A stretch of DNA of 64,000 nt from Acetivibrio mesophilus (lineage in GTDB: Bacteria > Bacillota > Clostridia > Acetivibrionales > Acetivibrionaceae): assembly GCF_004102745.1 (NCBI RefSeq), contig NZ_RLII01000001.1:248001-312000 (forward strand). The letters are read 5' to 3'. The notes under the pieces are model-generated. The model made no database searches. It had not been told where the DNA came from and saw nothing but the letters and a program-made list of their open reading frames with translations. The translations under genes and the position numbers were made by a program. Numbering within the stretch: the first letter of the stretch is position 1; each line of letters starts with the position of its first letter. Below are positions 36,513 through 45,161 of the stretch, in pieces.

Positions 36513-37879
36513 AAAAAAGCAAAAAACTTCGAACAATTTTTATTGAATATGTTATATCTCTTGGGGCTCAGATTATTGCTTTACTGTTAGCCAATTACTT
36601 CATATTAGCATTTACTTCGGCCACAATGGTGTATCTGGCAAATTATTCCGAAAAAGTAATTAAAGAGAATTATGAAGAATTAAAGGATGCACCTGAAGTA
36701 ACAATGGAGCTATTAACACCAATGTGCAGTTTTGGTGTTTACTCAAAAGATGGACAATACTTATACGGAAATTTACCTTCTAAGAATAAGAAAAAGATTT
36801 GGAATGCCTATTATGAAGGGGATAATTCAATAGGTTTGTCAAATTATATTATTGGCATTGTAAGAGAAAAGGATATCTTGATTATAAGCTATCCGTTGAC
36901 GATGCAATTAAGAAATGATTTATTGAGAAAAGCTTTACCCAATGTAGAATTAGTTGGTGTATCTTTATTTTTGCTTCAACTTATTACAACAATTGTCTTG
37001 TGGTCTAATCGGTTTGCAAAAAAGGTTAATATTGAATTGCAATCCCTTCTTAGAGCAACAGAAAAAATACAGGAGCAGAACTTAGATTTTAAGGCAGGCA
37101 ATAGTAATATAGAAGAGATAGGCATGGTCCTTAACGGGATTGATAGGATGAAAAACTCTTTAAAGATTGCGTTGGAGGAACAATGGTTGTTGGAGAAGCA
37201 AAAGAGGGAACAGGTCTCAGCTTTAGCTCATGATATAAAAACTCCTCTTACTATAGTCAAAGGAAATGCCGAATTACTTAAGGAAACAGAGTTATCAAAG
37301 GAGCAAAAAGACTACTGCAATTATATAGTGGAAAGCAGTGACCAAATGGATGAATATATTCAACAATTATTGACTCTTACAAAAAAGGAAATTGATAAAG
37401 AACATCCGAGTGAAAATATCGAGGTTATAAATGTACTGAATTCTTTGAAAAGGCAAAGCGAGGCTCTAAGTAAAGCAAAAAAGATTAACATAGTTTGGAA
37501 AATAGATGTTGAAGATAATCTCTATATAAAAGGTTCTGAAAATGAATTCGAACGTGCAATAATGAATATTATCAAAAATGCATTTGACTTTTCTCCGGAA
37601 GCGTCAACAATTGCTGTATATGTTGCAGTGGATGATTGTGAACTGACTTTCAAAATAATTGATCAGGGCAAAGGATTTTCTAAAAAGGCGTTGAAGTATG
37701 GAAAAGAGCAATTTTTTATGGAAAATGAAAGTAGGTCAAAAACCGGGCATCATGGATTAGGTTTGTTTTTTGCAAACACCGTTATTACAAAATGCAAGGG
37801 AGAACTTATATTATCGAATGATGATAATGGCAGCGGGGCGGTTACAGTAAAAATTCCGGTATTTCGAAAGGATGATTAA
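36503..37879 (+). CDS. Sensor histidine kinase of the lantibiotic cluster
   Basis: 458 residues from the ATG at 36503 (GGGGAATAGGG upstream; alternatives at 36485 and 36509). Two membrane helices (about residues 15-40 and 150-170) flank an external loop of about 110 residues. A HAMP-like region is followed by H243 in ALAHDIKTPLT, the N box NIIKNAFDFSPE, G1 DQGKGFS and G2 GHHGLGLFFAN. This is the SpaK-like type of kinase that accompanies immunity transporters. The kinase is intact, but its regulator carries a stop codon. Confidence 0.88.
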   Translation: MGMKKSKKLRTIFIEYVISLGAQIIALLLANYFILAFTSATMVYLANYSEKVIKENYEELKDAPEVTMELLTPMCSFGVYSKDGQYLYGNLPSKNKKKIWNAYYEGDNSIGLSNYIIGIVREKDILIISYPLTMQLRNDLLRKALPNVELVGVSLFLLQLITTIVLWSNRFAKKVNIELQSLLRATEKIQEQNLDFKAGNSNIEEIGMVLNGIDRMKNSLKIALEEQWLLEKQKREQVSALAHDIKTPLTIVKGNAELLKETELSKEQKDYCNYIVESSDQMDEYIQQLLTLTKKEIDKEHPSENIEVINVLNSLKRQSEALSKAKKINIVWKIDVEDNLYIKGSENEFERAIMNIIKNAFDFSPEASTIAVYVAVDDCELTFKIIDQGKGFSKKALKYGKEQFFMENESRSKTGHHGLGLFFANTVITKCKGELILSNDDNGSGAVTVKIPVFRKDD

Positions 37880-38021
37880 TCAAAGCGAATTATTCTTTTG
37901 AAATCAGGGGAAATATCTGAAGTCCACCTTGCTTTACTTATATAAAGAGGGAATGGGCGGTTAGTGATAGTAAAAGCATTTGAAGATAACATTATGTTTG
38001 AAAAATCTAAGGAGGGACAAA

Positions 38022-38441
38022 ATGAATCAGGATATACTTAAGCGAGCAGGGGAGATTATTGAAAGAAACACAGGAGAAGGAACCTACTGCGTATTGGCTC
38101 AGACAGACATGGATGATTATCCGACAGTATCTACAATCACTGCTTCAAAAGCTGATGGAATCAACTGGATTACTTTCTGTACCGGGTTAGGTGGAACCAA
38201 AACTAACCGGATTAATAAATGTAACAGAGCCAGTGTTTGTTTTAATGCGGAGGACTACAATATCACATTGGTTGGGGAAATGGAAGTATTGACCGACCCG
38301 GAGATAAAAAAGGAAATGTGGTATGATGGTTTAGCCAATCATTTCAGCGGACCGGAAGATCCTTCTTTTTGTGTTCTACGTTTCAAAACAAAACGTTATA
38401 ATTTGTTGGTGGACTGGAAGGAAGCTAGAGGAGAATTATAA
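38022..38441 (+). CDS. Pyridoxamine 5'-phosphate oxidase-fold flavoprotein
   Basis: 139 residues from the ATG at 38022, following GGAGGG; the codon at 37980 is less likely. The split-barrel pattern is visible (GTYCVLAQTDMDDYPTVSTI, TKTNRINKCNRASVCF, ITLVGEMEVLTD, FCVLRFKTKRYNL). Family members bind FMN or F420 and reduce small substrates or sequester cofactors; the exact role is unknown. It stands alone after the lantibiotic cluster. Confidence 0.85.
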   Translation: MNQDILKRAGEIIERNTGEGTYCVLAQTDMDDYPTVSTITASKADGINWITFCTGLGGTKTNRINKCNRASVCFNAEDYNITLVGEMEVLTDPEIKKEMWYDGLANHFSGPEDPSFCVLRFKTKRYNLLVDWKEARGEL

Positions 38442-38468
38442 AGCTAATGCTTAAGCGGAGATTATAAA

Positions 38469-38528
38469 ATGAATAGTTATAATGAAAACAGCTGGCGTTT
38501 AGTTGTTGTAGCTGAAGCCAATTCTTAG
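38469..38528 (+). other. Nineteen-codon ORF, probable gene-head remnant
   Basis: GCGGAG precedes an ATG encoding MNSYNENSWRLVVVAEANS, then a stop. It has a plausible ribosome binding site but no recognisable family. Confidence 0.3.
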
Positions 38529-38637
38529 TAGAGCAAAGGACGGTGCTGTGATAAAATTAATTTAGCAATGAATCTTGAACCGAAGAAGGCGCGATTTGAA
38601 ATTTGGTTGCTTACAGCAAGAAAAGGAGAAGTATGAT

Positions 38638-39102
38638 ATGGACGAAAAGTTTATGACGTTTTTAAATGATGTTCCGGCCGATATGCAGGGATTTGTTCTC
38701 GATTTGGACAAACTTTTGACTGAAAAAGGATGTAAGAGAGTAATTAAAGAAGCGAAAAGAGGGTTTGTTACATCTTACAATTCACCTTCTACAGGAAAGG
38801 TATTGCTAAATTACGTGTTTAGAAAGTCTGGGGTTAAAATGAGAATATATACAGCAGGTATTGCAAGGTATGAGTCAATTTTGGCTAATTTCCCGGACAA
38901 AATGAAAAAAGAAATTATCAAAGCATGTGATTGTAAAAAATTAATTGGAGATACATGTTCCCCTACATGCCCTGGAGGATATGCATTTATGATGGATGGC
39001 GTCGAGTATAAGAAATGTAGGAGCATGGCTTTCTTTCATGAGCTAAACAAAGAAAGTAGTACATACATTCAAAAGCTTATAGAAGCAGAAATTGCTTCGT
39101 AG
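38638..39102 (+). CDS. Conserved-looking cysteine-containing protein of unknown function
   Basis: 154 residues from the ATG at 38638 (AAAAGGAG upstream), rejecting an in-frame codon at 38575. No family is recognised with certainty. It starts as a helical segment (FMTFLNDVPADMQGFVLDLD), continues with a beta-rich core resembling small DNA- or ligand-binding folds, and has a striking C-terminal motif of cysteines (KACDCKKLIGDTCSPTCPGG, then YKKCRSMAFFHEL). The four to five cysteines could bind zinc. It is a single gene. Confidence 0.6.
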   Translation: MDEKFMTFLNDVPADMQGFVLDLDKLLTEKGCKRVIKEAKRGFVTSYNSPSTGKVLLNYVFRKSGVKMRIYTAGIARYESILANFPDKMKKEIIKACDCKKLIGDTCSPTCPGGYAFMMDGVEYKKCRSMAFFHELNKESSTYIQKLIEAEIAS

Positions 39103-39200
39103 GTAAAAGCGCAATGTCAAATCGATAGGTAAAACATGGAGAATACATTCCTGAAGGGATTAACATACTATTAGCGAGGCTATAAGCTAATAGTAAAATA

Positions 39201-39243
39201 GCCGGCAGTTAAGAATAAAATCTTCTTAATTGGCGGCCTTTTT
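39201..39243 (+). terminator. Rho-independent terminator
   Basis: GCCGGCAGTTAAGAA (39201-39215) pairs, with two mismatches, with TTCTTAATTGGCGGC (39223-39237), followed by a run of T. Confidence 0.75.
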
Positions 39244-39254
39244 ACAAAGCATTA

Positions 39255-39298
39255 TTGACATATGCCATAAACGGAGTATAATATAAACGACATATGTC
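39255..39298 (+). promoter_or_regulatory. Promoter with flanking CATATG operators
   Basis: TTGACA (39255-39260) and TATAAT (39277-39282) are 16 bp apart. GACATATG overlaps the -35 (39257-39264), and the perfect palindrome GACATATGTC lies downstream of the -10 (39289-39298). Two copies of one site bracketing the promoter suggest a repressor, possibly the DUF134 protein encoded next. Confidence 0.65.
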
Positions 39299-39365
39299 AC
39301 AAACTATTGAGGGGTAAACGAAGTACGCTCTAGTTATATCAGTTTGGAAATGAGATGATAAGATT

Positions 39366-39704
39366 ATGCCAAGACCGATCAAATGGAGAAAAGTATGCTG
39401 CTTGCCCGAAAAAAACAGGTTTGGGCCTCTTGGTGAAAATGCTGATGAGAAAAATTATGTGAAAATGACAGTCGACGAGTATGAAACGATAAGACTTATC
39501 GACTTAGAGGGATTTACACAAGAAGAATGCGCAAAGCAAATGAATGTTGCCCGGACTACCGCTCAAAGTATTTATGGGGAAGCAAGAAAGAAACTGGCCC
39601 AGTCACTGGTAAATGGTAAGGTCCTTTTGATTGAAGGCGGAGAATATCGGCTTTGCGAGGGACTAGGAAATGGATGTGGCCGGGGCTGTCGCAGGCGCGG
39701 TTGA
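39366..39704 (+). CDS. DUF134 (UPF0251) DNA-binding protein
   Basis: 112 residues. The N-terminal [20 protein letters not shown] and the sigma-factor-like helix-turn-helix ([20 protein letters not shown], then [16 protein letters not shown]) define the family. The tail is Gly/Cys/Arg-rich ([12 protein letters not shown]) and with the N-terminal CC pair could carry metal. DUF134 genes commonly sit near Mrp-type ATPases and iron-molybdenum-cofactor-like proteins; here the Mrp gene follows 39 bp later. It is probably the local regulator. Confidence 0.88.
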   Translation: MPRPIKWRKVCCLPEKNRFGPLGENADEKNYVKMTVDEYETIRLIDLEGFTQEECAKQMNVARTTAQSIYGEARKKLAQSLVNGKVLLIEGGEYRLCEGLGNGCGRGCRRRG

Positions 39705-39743
39705 CAACATTAAAAGAGAATCTAAAATAAAGGAGATAAGATT

Positions 39744-40577
39744 ATGAGCGAAAATTGTAATCAAAGCTGTAGCAGTTGCTCGGAGGACTGTGGTGAAAGG
39801 CAGGAAAAGAAAAATGACTTTTCCGAGAAACCACATGAAATGAGTAGTATTAAAAAGGTTATTGGTATTGTCAGCGGTAAAGGAGGAGTCGGTAAGTCGC
39901 TGGTAACCTCTATGCTTGCAGTTAGCATGAATAGAATGGGCTATCATACCGCTATTTTGGACGCGGACATTACCGGACCTTCTATCCCGAAAGCCTTTGG
40001 TATCAGGGAAAAAGCCTCAGGCAGCGAATTCGGGATATTTCCTGTTAAAACTAAGACCGGTATTGATATTATGTCTGTTAATTTGCTTTTAGAAAATGAT
40101 ACTGATCCTGTTGTCTGGAGAGGACCAATTATTGCCGGTACAGTAAAACAGTTTTGGACTGATGTTATCTGGAGTGATGTGGATTTTATGTTCATCGATA
40201 TGCCGCCGGGCACCGGCGATGTTCCCCTTACGGTATTTCAGTCCATTGCCGTTGATGGGATTATTGTTGTAACTTCACCCCAAGAACTGGTATCCATGAT
40301 TGTATCAAAAGCAGTGAAGATGGCCGAAATGATGAATATCCCAATCATTGGACTGGTAGAGAATATGTCCTATTTCAAATGTCCTGATAACGGTAAAGAC
40401 TATCAGATTTTTGGTGACAGTCACATTGAAGAAATAGCTGAAAAACATAATTTGAAAGTTCTTGCGAAAATACCGATTGAACCGAAAATTTCAGCTGCAT
40501 GTGACAACGGTATGATAGAGCTTATTGACAGCGATTGGCTTGACCCTGTGGCAAAAGTATTAAAACAAATGGAGTGA
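39744..40577 (+). CDS. Mrp/NBP35-family iron-sulfur carrier ATPase
   Basis: 277 residues. A cysteine-rich N-terminus (CNQSCSSCSEDC) precedes the deviant Walker A SGKGGVGKS (residues 44-52), LDADITGPSIPKAFG, the switch MPPGTGDVPLT and VENMSYFKCPDNG. The family usually has CPxC at the last site to hold a bridging [4Fe-4S] cluster; here the second cysteine is replaced, so cluster binding may rely on the N-terminal cysteines. The AAAGGAG site is optimal. It is co-transcribed with the DUF134 regulator. Confidence 0.9.
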   Translation: MSENCNQSCSSCSEDCGERQEKKNDFSEKPHEMSSIKKVIGIVSGKGGVGKSLVTSMLAVSMNRMGYHTAILDADITGPSIPKAFGIREKASGSEFGIFPVKTKTGIDIMSVNLLLENDTDPVVWRGPIIAGTVKQFWTDVIWSDVDFMFIDMPPGTGDVPLTVFQSIAVDGIIVVTSPQELVSMIVSKAVKMAEMMNIPIIGLVENMSYFKCPDNGKDYQIFGDSHIEEIAEKHNLKVLAKIPIEPKISAACDNGMIELIDSDWLDPVAKVLKQME

Positions 40578-40624
40578 GTAAACAGCAAGATGGTTAAAAG
40601 TTACAGTGAGAATGGAGGCACATT

Positions 40625-40981
40625 ATGATATTTGTATGTTATCCGAAATGCACTACTTGCCAGAAGGCCAAGAAGTGGCTGGAGGCAAACGGTATAGGCT
40701 TTGAAAAGAGGAATATTAAAGAAAATAATCCTGCAATGGAGGAATTAATAGACTGGCATAAAAAGAGCGGTTTACCACTGAAGAAATTCTTCAATACCAG
40801 CGGACTTTTGTATAAGGAACTGGGGCTTAGGGACAAGCTTCCGACCATGAGTGAGGATGAACAGTATAGCTTACTGGCATCAGACGGTATGCTTGTGAAG
40901 CGCCCGATTCTTATCGGTGACGACTTTGTTCTGGTAGGCTTTAAAGAAACTGATTGGAAAGCTTCGCTTGGCATCGAATAA
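40625..40981 (+). CDS. Spx/ArsC-like thioredoxin-fold protein
   Basis: 118 residues with the N-terminal redox motif CTTC (YPKCTTCQKAKKWLEANGI), then FFNTSGLLYKELGL and VKRPILIGDDFVLVGF. This is the Spx/MgsR/YffB branch of the ArsC-like fold. The name arsenate reductase often attached to it is not supported by function. GGAGG lies upstream. It follows the Mrp gene by 47 bp. Confidence 0.88.
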   Translation: MIFVCYPKCTTCQKAKKWLEANGIGFEKRNIKENNPAMEELIDWHKKSGLPLKKFFNTSGLLYKELGLRDKLPTMSEDEQYSLLASDGMLVKRPILIGDDFVLVGFKETDWKASLGIE

Positions 40982-41150
40982 CTAATCTTTAGGGCAAATG
41001 TTTATTAATTATAAATAGAGTTAATTTCAGTTTGCGATGCATATATTTGTCCTATAAGTAAGACTTGCATAAAAAGTAATTGGAGGATATAATTAGATAC
41101 GATAAAGGCTTTATCAAAGGGTCAAGTCTTTGTTGAAAGGAGGAATTACG

Positions 41151-41444
41151 ATGCATTATATCCATCACAAATCATCTAAGCAAAGTGCTAAGAATTCAAT
41201 GGTAAAGAACATTGCCTTGATGATTTGTACTTGCATCATCATTGCCTCCTTCTTATCAGCAGCCTTTATATTAACACGTGCAAATCATGAGCATGACCAT
41301 GAGGGACCCAATGGAACCTGTGCAACATGCATTCATTTAGCATCTACTGAAAATATACTTAGGCAGGTTTCTATAGCAATAATAACGAGTGTATTTGCAT
41401 TTGTGCCTTACGTATTCTTTTGCATGGCCTTAACTTTTCAGTAG
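41151..41444 (+). pseudogene. His/Cys-rich membrane protein, truncated by a deletion into the zinc transporter
   Basis: 97 residues from the ATG at 41151 (GAAAGGAGG upstream). One membrane helix (about residues 20-45) is followed by NHEHDHEGPNGTCATCIHLA, a metal-binding stretch typical of small proteins preceding clostridial zinc ABC operons. The frame then runs directly into the zinc ATPase sequence (out of phase) near 41415, so the 3' end of this gene, the expected binding-protein gene and the ATPase start have been lost. Confidence 0.65.
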
Positions 41445-42079
41445 ATACAGGTGATTACCTATGTATCGTAGGTGAAAATGGCTCCGGTAAAAGCACTCTC
41501 ATGAAAACTATTCTCGGATTACAGCCTCCCATCAACGGTAAGGTTATGACAGGCGATGGACTTCGCCTGAATGATATAGGATACCTGCCACAGCAAACCG
41601 TAGTACAAAAAGACTTTCCGGCATCTGTAAGAGAAGTCGTTATCTCAGGATGCCTTGGAAGATGCGGACTTCGGCCCTTCTACAACAGCAAAGAAAAGCA
41701 GCTTGCGCAAAAAATGATGGAAAGGATGGGGATTGGTGATTTATCAAGACGCTGTTATCGTGAACTTTCCGGAGGTCAGCAACAACGTGTCCTGTTGGCC
41801 CGCGCCTTGTGTGCGACTCAAAAAATATTGCTTCTTGATGAACCATTTGCCGGGCTTGATCCTAAGGTGACTTATGAATTATATCGCCTGATTGACGAAC
41901 TAAACCACCGTGAGGGTATCACAGTTATAATGATATCCCACGATGTAACCACAGCAATTGAACATGCAAGTCATATTTTGCATATTGGCAAAACTGTATT
42001 CTTTGGTACAAAAGAAGAATATGTGGAAAGTGGAGCTTGGCTAATGTTCAACAGTGCTGAAGGAGGTGGGGAATCATGA
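41420..42079 (+). pseudogene. ZnuC-like zinc ABC ATPase lacking its N-terminus
   Basis: About 219 residues beginning at LHGLNFSVDTGDYLCIVG, so the first 25 or so residues including the A-loop aromatic are missing. The remainder is intact: Walker A GENGSGKST, signature ELSGGQQQR, Walker B LLLDEPFAGLDP and H-loop MISHD. There is no proper start codon or ribosome binding site; a TTG at 41420 would be needed. It overlaps the permease fragment by 4 bp. It belongs to the zinc/manganese (ZnuC/AdcC) group. Confidence 0.75.
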
Positions 42080-42399
42080 GTGCCATCCTTGATAAGCTTA
42101 CACTGTACATGCATTACCCCTTTGTGCGCTATGCACTCATTGCAGGTGTATTAATAGCCCTTTGCTCATCCTTGTTTGGTGTAACGCTGGTACTCAGACG
42201 CCTTTCCTTTATTGGAGATGGGCTTTCTCATGTCGCGTTTGGGGCTATGGCAATTGCAACAGTTTTAAGGGTCACCAACAATATGCTGTTGGTTTTAACG
42301 ATTACCATTGCCTGCGCAATACTGCTTTTGCGGACAGGGCAAAATACTACCACTGCTGCCTTATACAGGATGCATTGGCCTGTTGTGCCCAAGGTATAG
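42076..42399 (+). pseudogene. Truncated ZnuB-like zinc permease
   Basis: 107 residues where about 270 are expected. The beginning is normal (HYPFVRYALIAGVLIALCSS, then LRRLSFIGDGLSHVAFGAMA). After RTGQN the sequence jumps into an unrelated frame and stops, so more than half of the membrane helices are lost. The start (GGAGGTGGGG upstream) is coupled to the ATPase fragment. Confidence 0.8.
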
Positions 42400-42560
42400 A
42401 GTTTATGTGGGGGGACGGTAGTCATGTTTATCCAGATGAATACCCGGAAGAAAATGCCAAAATCGTGGTACAAGGTATGTTTGAAAGATATAGAGAAGAT
42501 GGCGATGATTATTTTTACTACCGATTAAAAGATGCCACAATGGAAGTGGTAGATGAGTGA
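42369..42560 (+). pseudogene. C-terminal remnant of a zinc-operon accessory protein
   Basis: The frame DALACCAQGIEFMWGD, then YPDEYPEENAKIVVQGMFER and YYRLKDATMEVV, looks like the end of a small conserved protein often downstream of clostridial zinc permeases; this recollection is not verified. It is fused to the znuB-like fragment by a deletion around 42355-42369. Confidence 0.5.
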
Positions 42561-42674
42561 TAGAAGGTTGAAAGAATAGATTATGGTTAAAAATTGACAG
42601 TAAAGAGAGGATATGAAATAATTATTAAAACACTGTTCCTAAGTATCGTTGAATGTGGAAAAAGGAGTGGTAAT

Positions 42675-43541
42675 GTGCCAACATCAACAAAGGAAATTTG
42701 TGAAAAAGACAGAAACAATAATTTACTAATCATAAAATTTTGCATAGTAATTCTCACAGCATTGATTCTATTAACATCATGTGTTTCTAATGTGAGGCCG
42801 GAAACTACATACGATATGGTAGCGACATCCAGCCAAGTACCTACATCTGCCACGCCATCTACATCTGTAACGGTACCGGAGTCGACCACGGTTATTAAGT
42901 CCTCTACCGAGCCTGACTTAAGTAAATATTCACTTCCTGACGGTTTTGTATATGTAACTGATGTAATCCCAACTGCACAGCTTGAAGTTCGGTATTTTAG
43001 CAATGATAATTTTACGGGTGCAGTGATTGACGGGTATGAAGCACCGAAGGCCATACTTACCAAGGAAGCAGCCGAAGCACTTAAAATAGCGGCAGATACA
43101 TTATATGAGCAAGGATATTACATAAAAATTTTTGATGCTTATCGCCCTCAAAGGGCTGTTAACCATTTTATGCGCTGGGCACAGGAGCTGGATGATACAA
43201 AAATGAAGCAAAAATATTATCCTGAATTGGACAAGTCTGTTTTGTTTGAGTTGGGTTATATTGCGGAAAAATCCGGACATTCAAGAGGAAGCACGGTTGA
43301 CCTGACATTAGTTGAGATATCTACAGGCGAAGAACTGGATATGGGTAGCGGTTTTGATTTCTTTGGTGAAATTTCAAACCATGGAACCCCTTTAATTACT
43401 CCCGAACAGGAAAAAAATCGAAACGTTTTGCGAGATGCCATGGTAGATGCCGGGTTTAAACTTTATTCCGGGGAGTGGTGGCATTACAAGTTAAAGGAGG
43501 AGCCCTATCCTGATACATATTTTGACTTTCCGGTCAAATAA
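42675..43541 (+). CDS. VanX-like D-Ala-D-Ala dipeptidase lipoprotein
   Basis: 288 residues from a GTG at 42675, seven bases after AAAGGAG; a TTG at 42594 is less likely. The lipobox is LLTSC, followed by a Thr/Ser-rich linker. The M15D catalytic region is complete: FDAYRPQRA, SGHSRGSTVDLTL (zinc His and Asp) and the catalytic Glu plus zinc His in EWWHY. The family cleaves D-Ala-D-Ala; outside van operons it acts in wall turnover. No other van genes are nearby, so peptidoglycan recycling is more likely than glycopeptide resistance. Confidence 0.9.
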   Translation: MPTSTKEICEKDRNNNLLIIKFCIVILTALILLTSCVSNVRPETTYDMVATSSQVPTSATPSTSVTVPESTTVIKSSTEPDLSKYSLPDGFVYVTDVIPTAQLEVRYFSNDNFTGAVIDGYEAPKAILTKEAAEALKIAADTLYEQGYYIKIFDAYRPQRAVNHFMRWAQELDDTKMKQKYYPELDKSVLFELGYIAEKSGHSRGSTVDLTLVEISTGEELDMGSGFDFFGEISNHGTPLITPEQEKNRNVLRDAMVDAGFKLYSGEWWHYKLKEEPYPDTYFDFPVK

Positions 43542-43591
43542 GCGGTAGCCTGGGCACGGGTGGTATTGCCGAAGGCCCTGATTATTGACTG

Positions 43592-44515
43592 CTAATATTT
43601 CACCCTGATGGCCAGCTGTTCTAATTTCTTTATCGTAGTATCTTTTTCAGTTTTAATCGGATTTCCGGTTATATTGATATCATAATCCAAACCTTTATAT
43701 TTAAAATTGAATGCTCCGTTTTCTGCCAGCTTTACAAATACTGAAATATCGTCTATTTGATTATTTTCCAGATTAATGTTGTTTATCTGTGTCAGTCCGC
43801 TAAGAAAAGAGATATCCTTGATTTGATTGTTTTCCAATTGAAGTGATTCGATATTTGTTAAGTTTTGGATAGGAGAGATGTCTTTAATTTTATTATTGTG
43901 TAAATACACTGTTTTTAGCGAAAGCAACTGTGAAACTGAATTTATTTCAGTAAGCTTGTTGTGGTTTGCATATAGACTTGTCAGGTTTTTCATATTTTCA
44001 ATACCCTCAAGGGTTGGTATGTTATTATTTCCCATCACGAGAGTTTCCATATTTACTAATCCATGCAAAGGTTTTAGGCTATCTACCTGATTTAAATGAA
44101 TATAAAGTCTTTTTAAACTGATACAGTTAGAAAGAGGAGATAAATCCTTAATATTATTGTTGCCTAAAAACAAAACCTGTAATTTTTCTAGGTCGGACAA
44201 AGGCTGCAGGTTCTCGATCTCATTACTTGTAACATCAAGCTCCTCAAGGTTAATTGCATATTGAAGGCCTTCAATACTCTTAATTTTGGACGAAGGTGCT
44301 TCGAGTGCGGTTAGACTTTCTAGATGACTTTTTGTTAATTCTATACCTTTGCCTAAATTCAATTGATTCCGAATTGCCTCTTCAAGATGCTTGTCTTCAA
44401 TGAGTACATGACTCTTAGAGGTATCCGAAGATCCTGTAGTATTATTAAAGTATGTACAAGAGTTTAAAAGAAAAGAGACTAATAAAAGTAGTATTATAAT
44501 GCTTTGCTTTTTCAT
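43592..44515 (-). CDS. Leucine-rich-repeat lipoprotein (internalin-like)
   Basis: 307 residues from the ATG at 44515 on the minus strand (ATGGAGG upstream). The signal peptide ends in the lipobox FLLNSC, so it is anchored to the outer face of the membrane. About nine 22-residue repeats follow (NLEELDVTSNEIENLQPLSD, LQVLFLGNNNIKDLSPLSN, LKTVYLHNNKIKDISPIQN). These form a curved binding surface; the partner is unknown. It stands alone, convergent with the VanX-like gene. Confidence 0.9.
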   Translation of the reverse strand: MKKQSIIILLLLVSFLLNSCTYFNNTTGSSDTSKSHVLIEDKHLEEAIRNQLNLGKGIELTKSHLESLTALEAPSSKIKSIEGLQYAINLEELDVTSNEIENLQPLSDLEKLQVLFLGNNNIKDLSPLSNCISLKRLYIHLNQVDSLKPLHGLVNMETLVMGNNNIPTLEGIENMKNLTSLYANHNKLTEINSVSQLLSLKTVYLHNNKIKDISPIQNLTNIESLQLENNQIKDISFLSGLTQINNINLENNQIDDISVFVKLAENGAFNFKYKGLDYDINITGNPIKTEKDTTIKKLEQLAIRVKY

Positions 44516-44837
44516 GATAACCTCCATTTGCCTTAAAGATAGTACTTGCGATTTTGAGCTCCTATTGTCTTTGCGTTGTAGAAATGATGATTTAGCAGAA
44601 TATTTCTGTACCGCTGCCTTTCAAACATTGCTTGCTAGTCATCGGGATTTTTGATTTACTTGTTTTATAACTTACCATCATCAGTATAATAGATGTTTTC
44701 TTCAGTTTCAATAGCTTTCTCTCTGGCAGGAAAACGATTTCTGAGGGATGAGAGTGGTTAGTTTGGACATTTACTAAAATTTTTGTGTTGAAAAAGTAGT
44801 TGTATAATAGGAAAATTGGATATTGTATGATAACATG
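44516..44837. other. Intergenic interval
   Basis: Apart from a minus-strand frame ending at 44665 (PAREKAIETEENIYYTDDGK), which looks like the last residues of a lost protein, I see no gene here. Confidence 0.4.
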
Positions 44838-44867
44838 TTGAAAACTCGGGTTTGGATATGGTATTAT
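44838..44867 (+). promoter_or_regulatory. Promoter of the rsgA leader
   Basis: TTGAAA (44838-44843) and TATTAT (44862-44867) are 18 bp apart, about 355 bp before the rsgA start, which implies a long leader. Confidence 0.55.
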
Positions 44868-44913
44868 ATATTTATCAATAACTGCTAAAAGCAGGAAAGA
44901 AAGGGGAAGTTTT

Positions 44914-44946
44914 ATGATAGTCTTATATGAGGTGATTATGTCTTAA
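44914..44946 (+). promoter_or_regulatory. Candidate leader peptide ORF upstream of rsgA
   Basis: A strong AAAGGGGAAG site precedes an ATG encoding ten residues (MIVLYEVIMS) and a stop, at the start of the 350-base leader that contains two terminators. Confidence 0.45.
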
Positions 44947-45072
44947 AACTAAATATCGGCGTGGCAAAAAACTTGTGATTTTATTTTTTGCGCTATGGAT
45001 TGGTGTATGACACCTTATTTTTGCTATGCCTTTATAAAAGTAACCTTTCGTCAATACTACTGTAAATATTAC

Positions 45073-45097
45073 AGCACATCGAATAGGTGTGCTTTTT
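45073..45097 (+). terminator. Leader terminator 1 before rsgA
   Basis: AGCACA (45073-45078) pairs with TGTGCT (45088-45093) and is followed by TTTT. Confidence 0.55.
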
Positions 45098-45114
45098 GCA
45101 TACTTTATTTACAA

Positions 45115-45161
45115 ACCGCAGTTTATAGTATCATGCAAGGGCTACTTTCTGCGGTATTTTT
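45115..45161 (+). terminator. Leader terminator 2 before rsgA
   Basis: ACCGCAG (45115-45121) pairs with CTGCGGT (45149-45155), with an inner AGTA/TACT pairing, followed by TTTTT at 45157-45161, about 60 bp before the gene. Confidence 0.6.

Noticed and set aside
40625-40981. Annotation as an arsenate reductase belonging to the arsenic locus.
   Set aside because: The CTTC motif and C-terminal features place it with Spx/MgsR-type proteins, and it is 14 kb from arsC.
42675-43541. A vancomycin-resistance gene.
   Set aside because: No vanH or vanA-like ligase or van regulator is nearby; a lipoprotein VanX-like dipeptidase alone fits wall recycling.
33527-45053. The 15-mer AGTAACCTTTCGTCA occurs at 33527-33541 and 45039-45053.
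   Set aside because: About two chance matches of this length are expected in a 64-kb window, and the flanks do not match, so it is not treated as a repeat.
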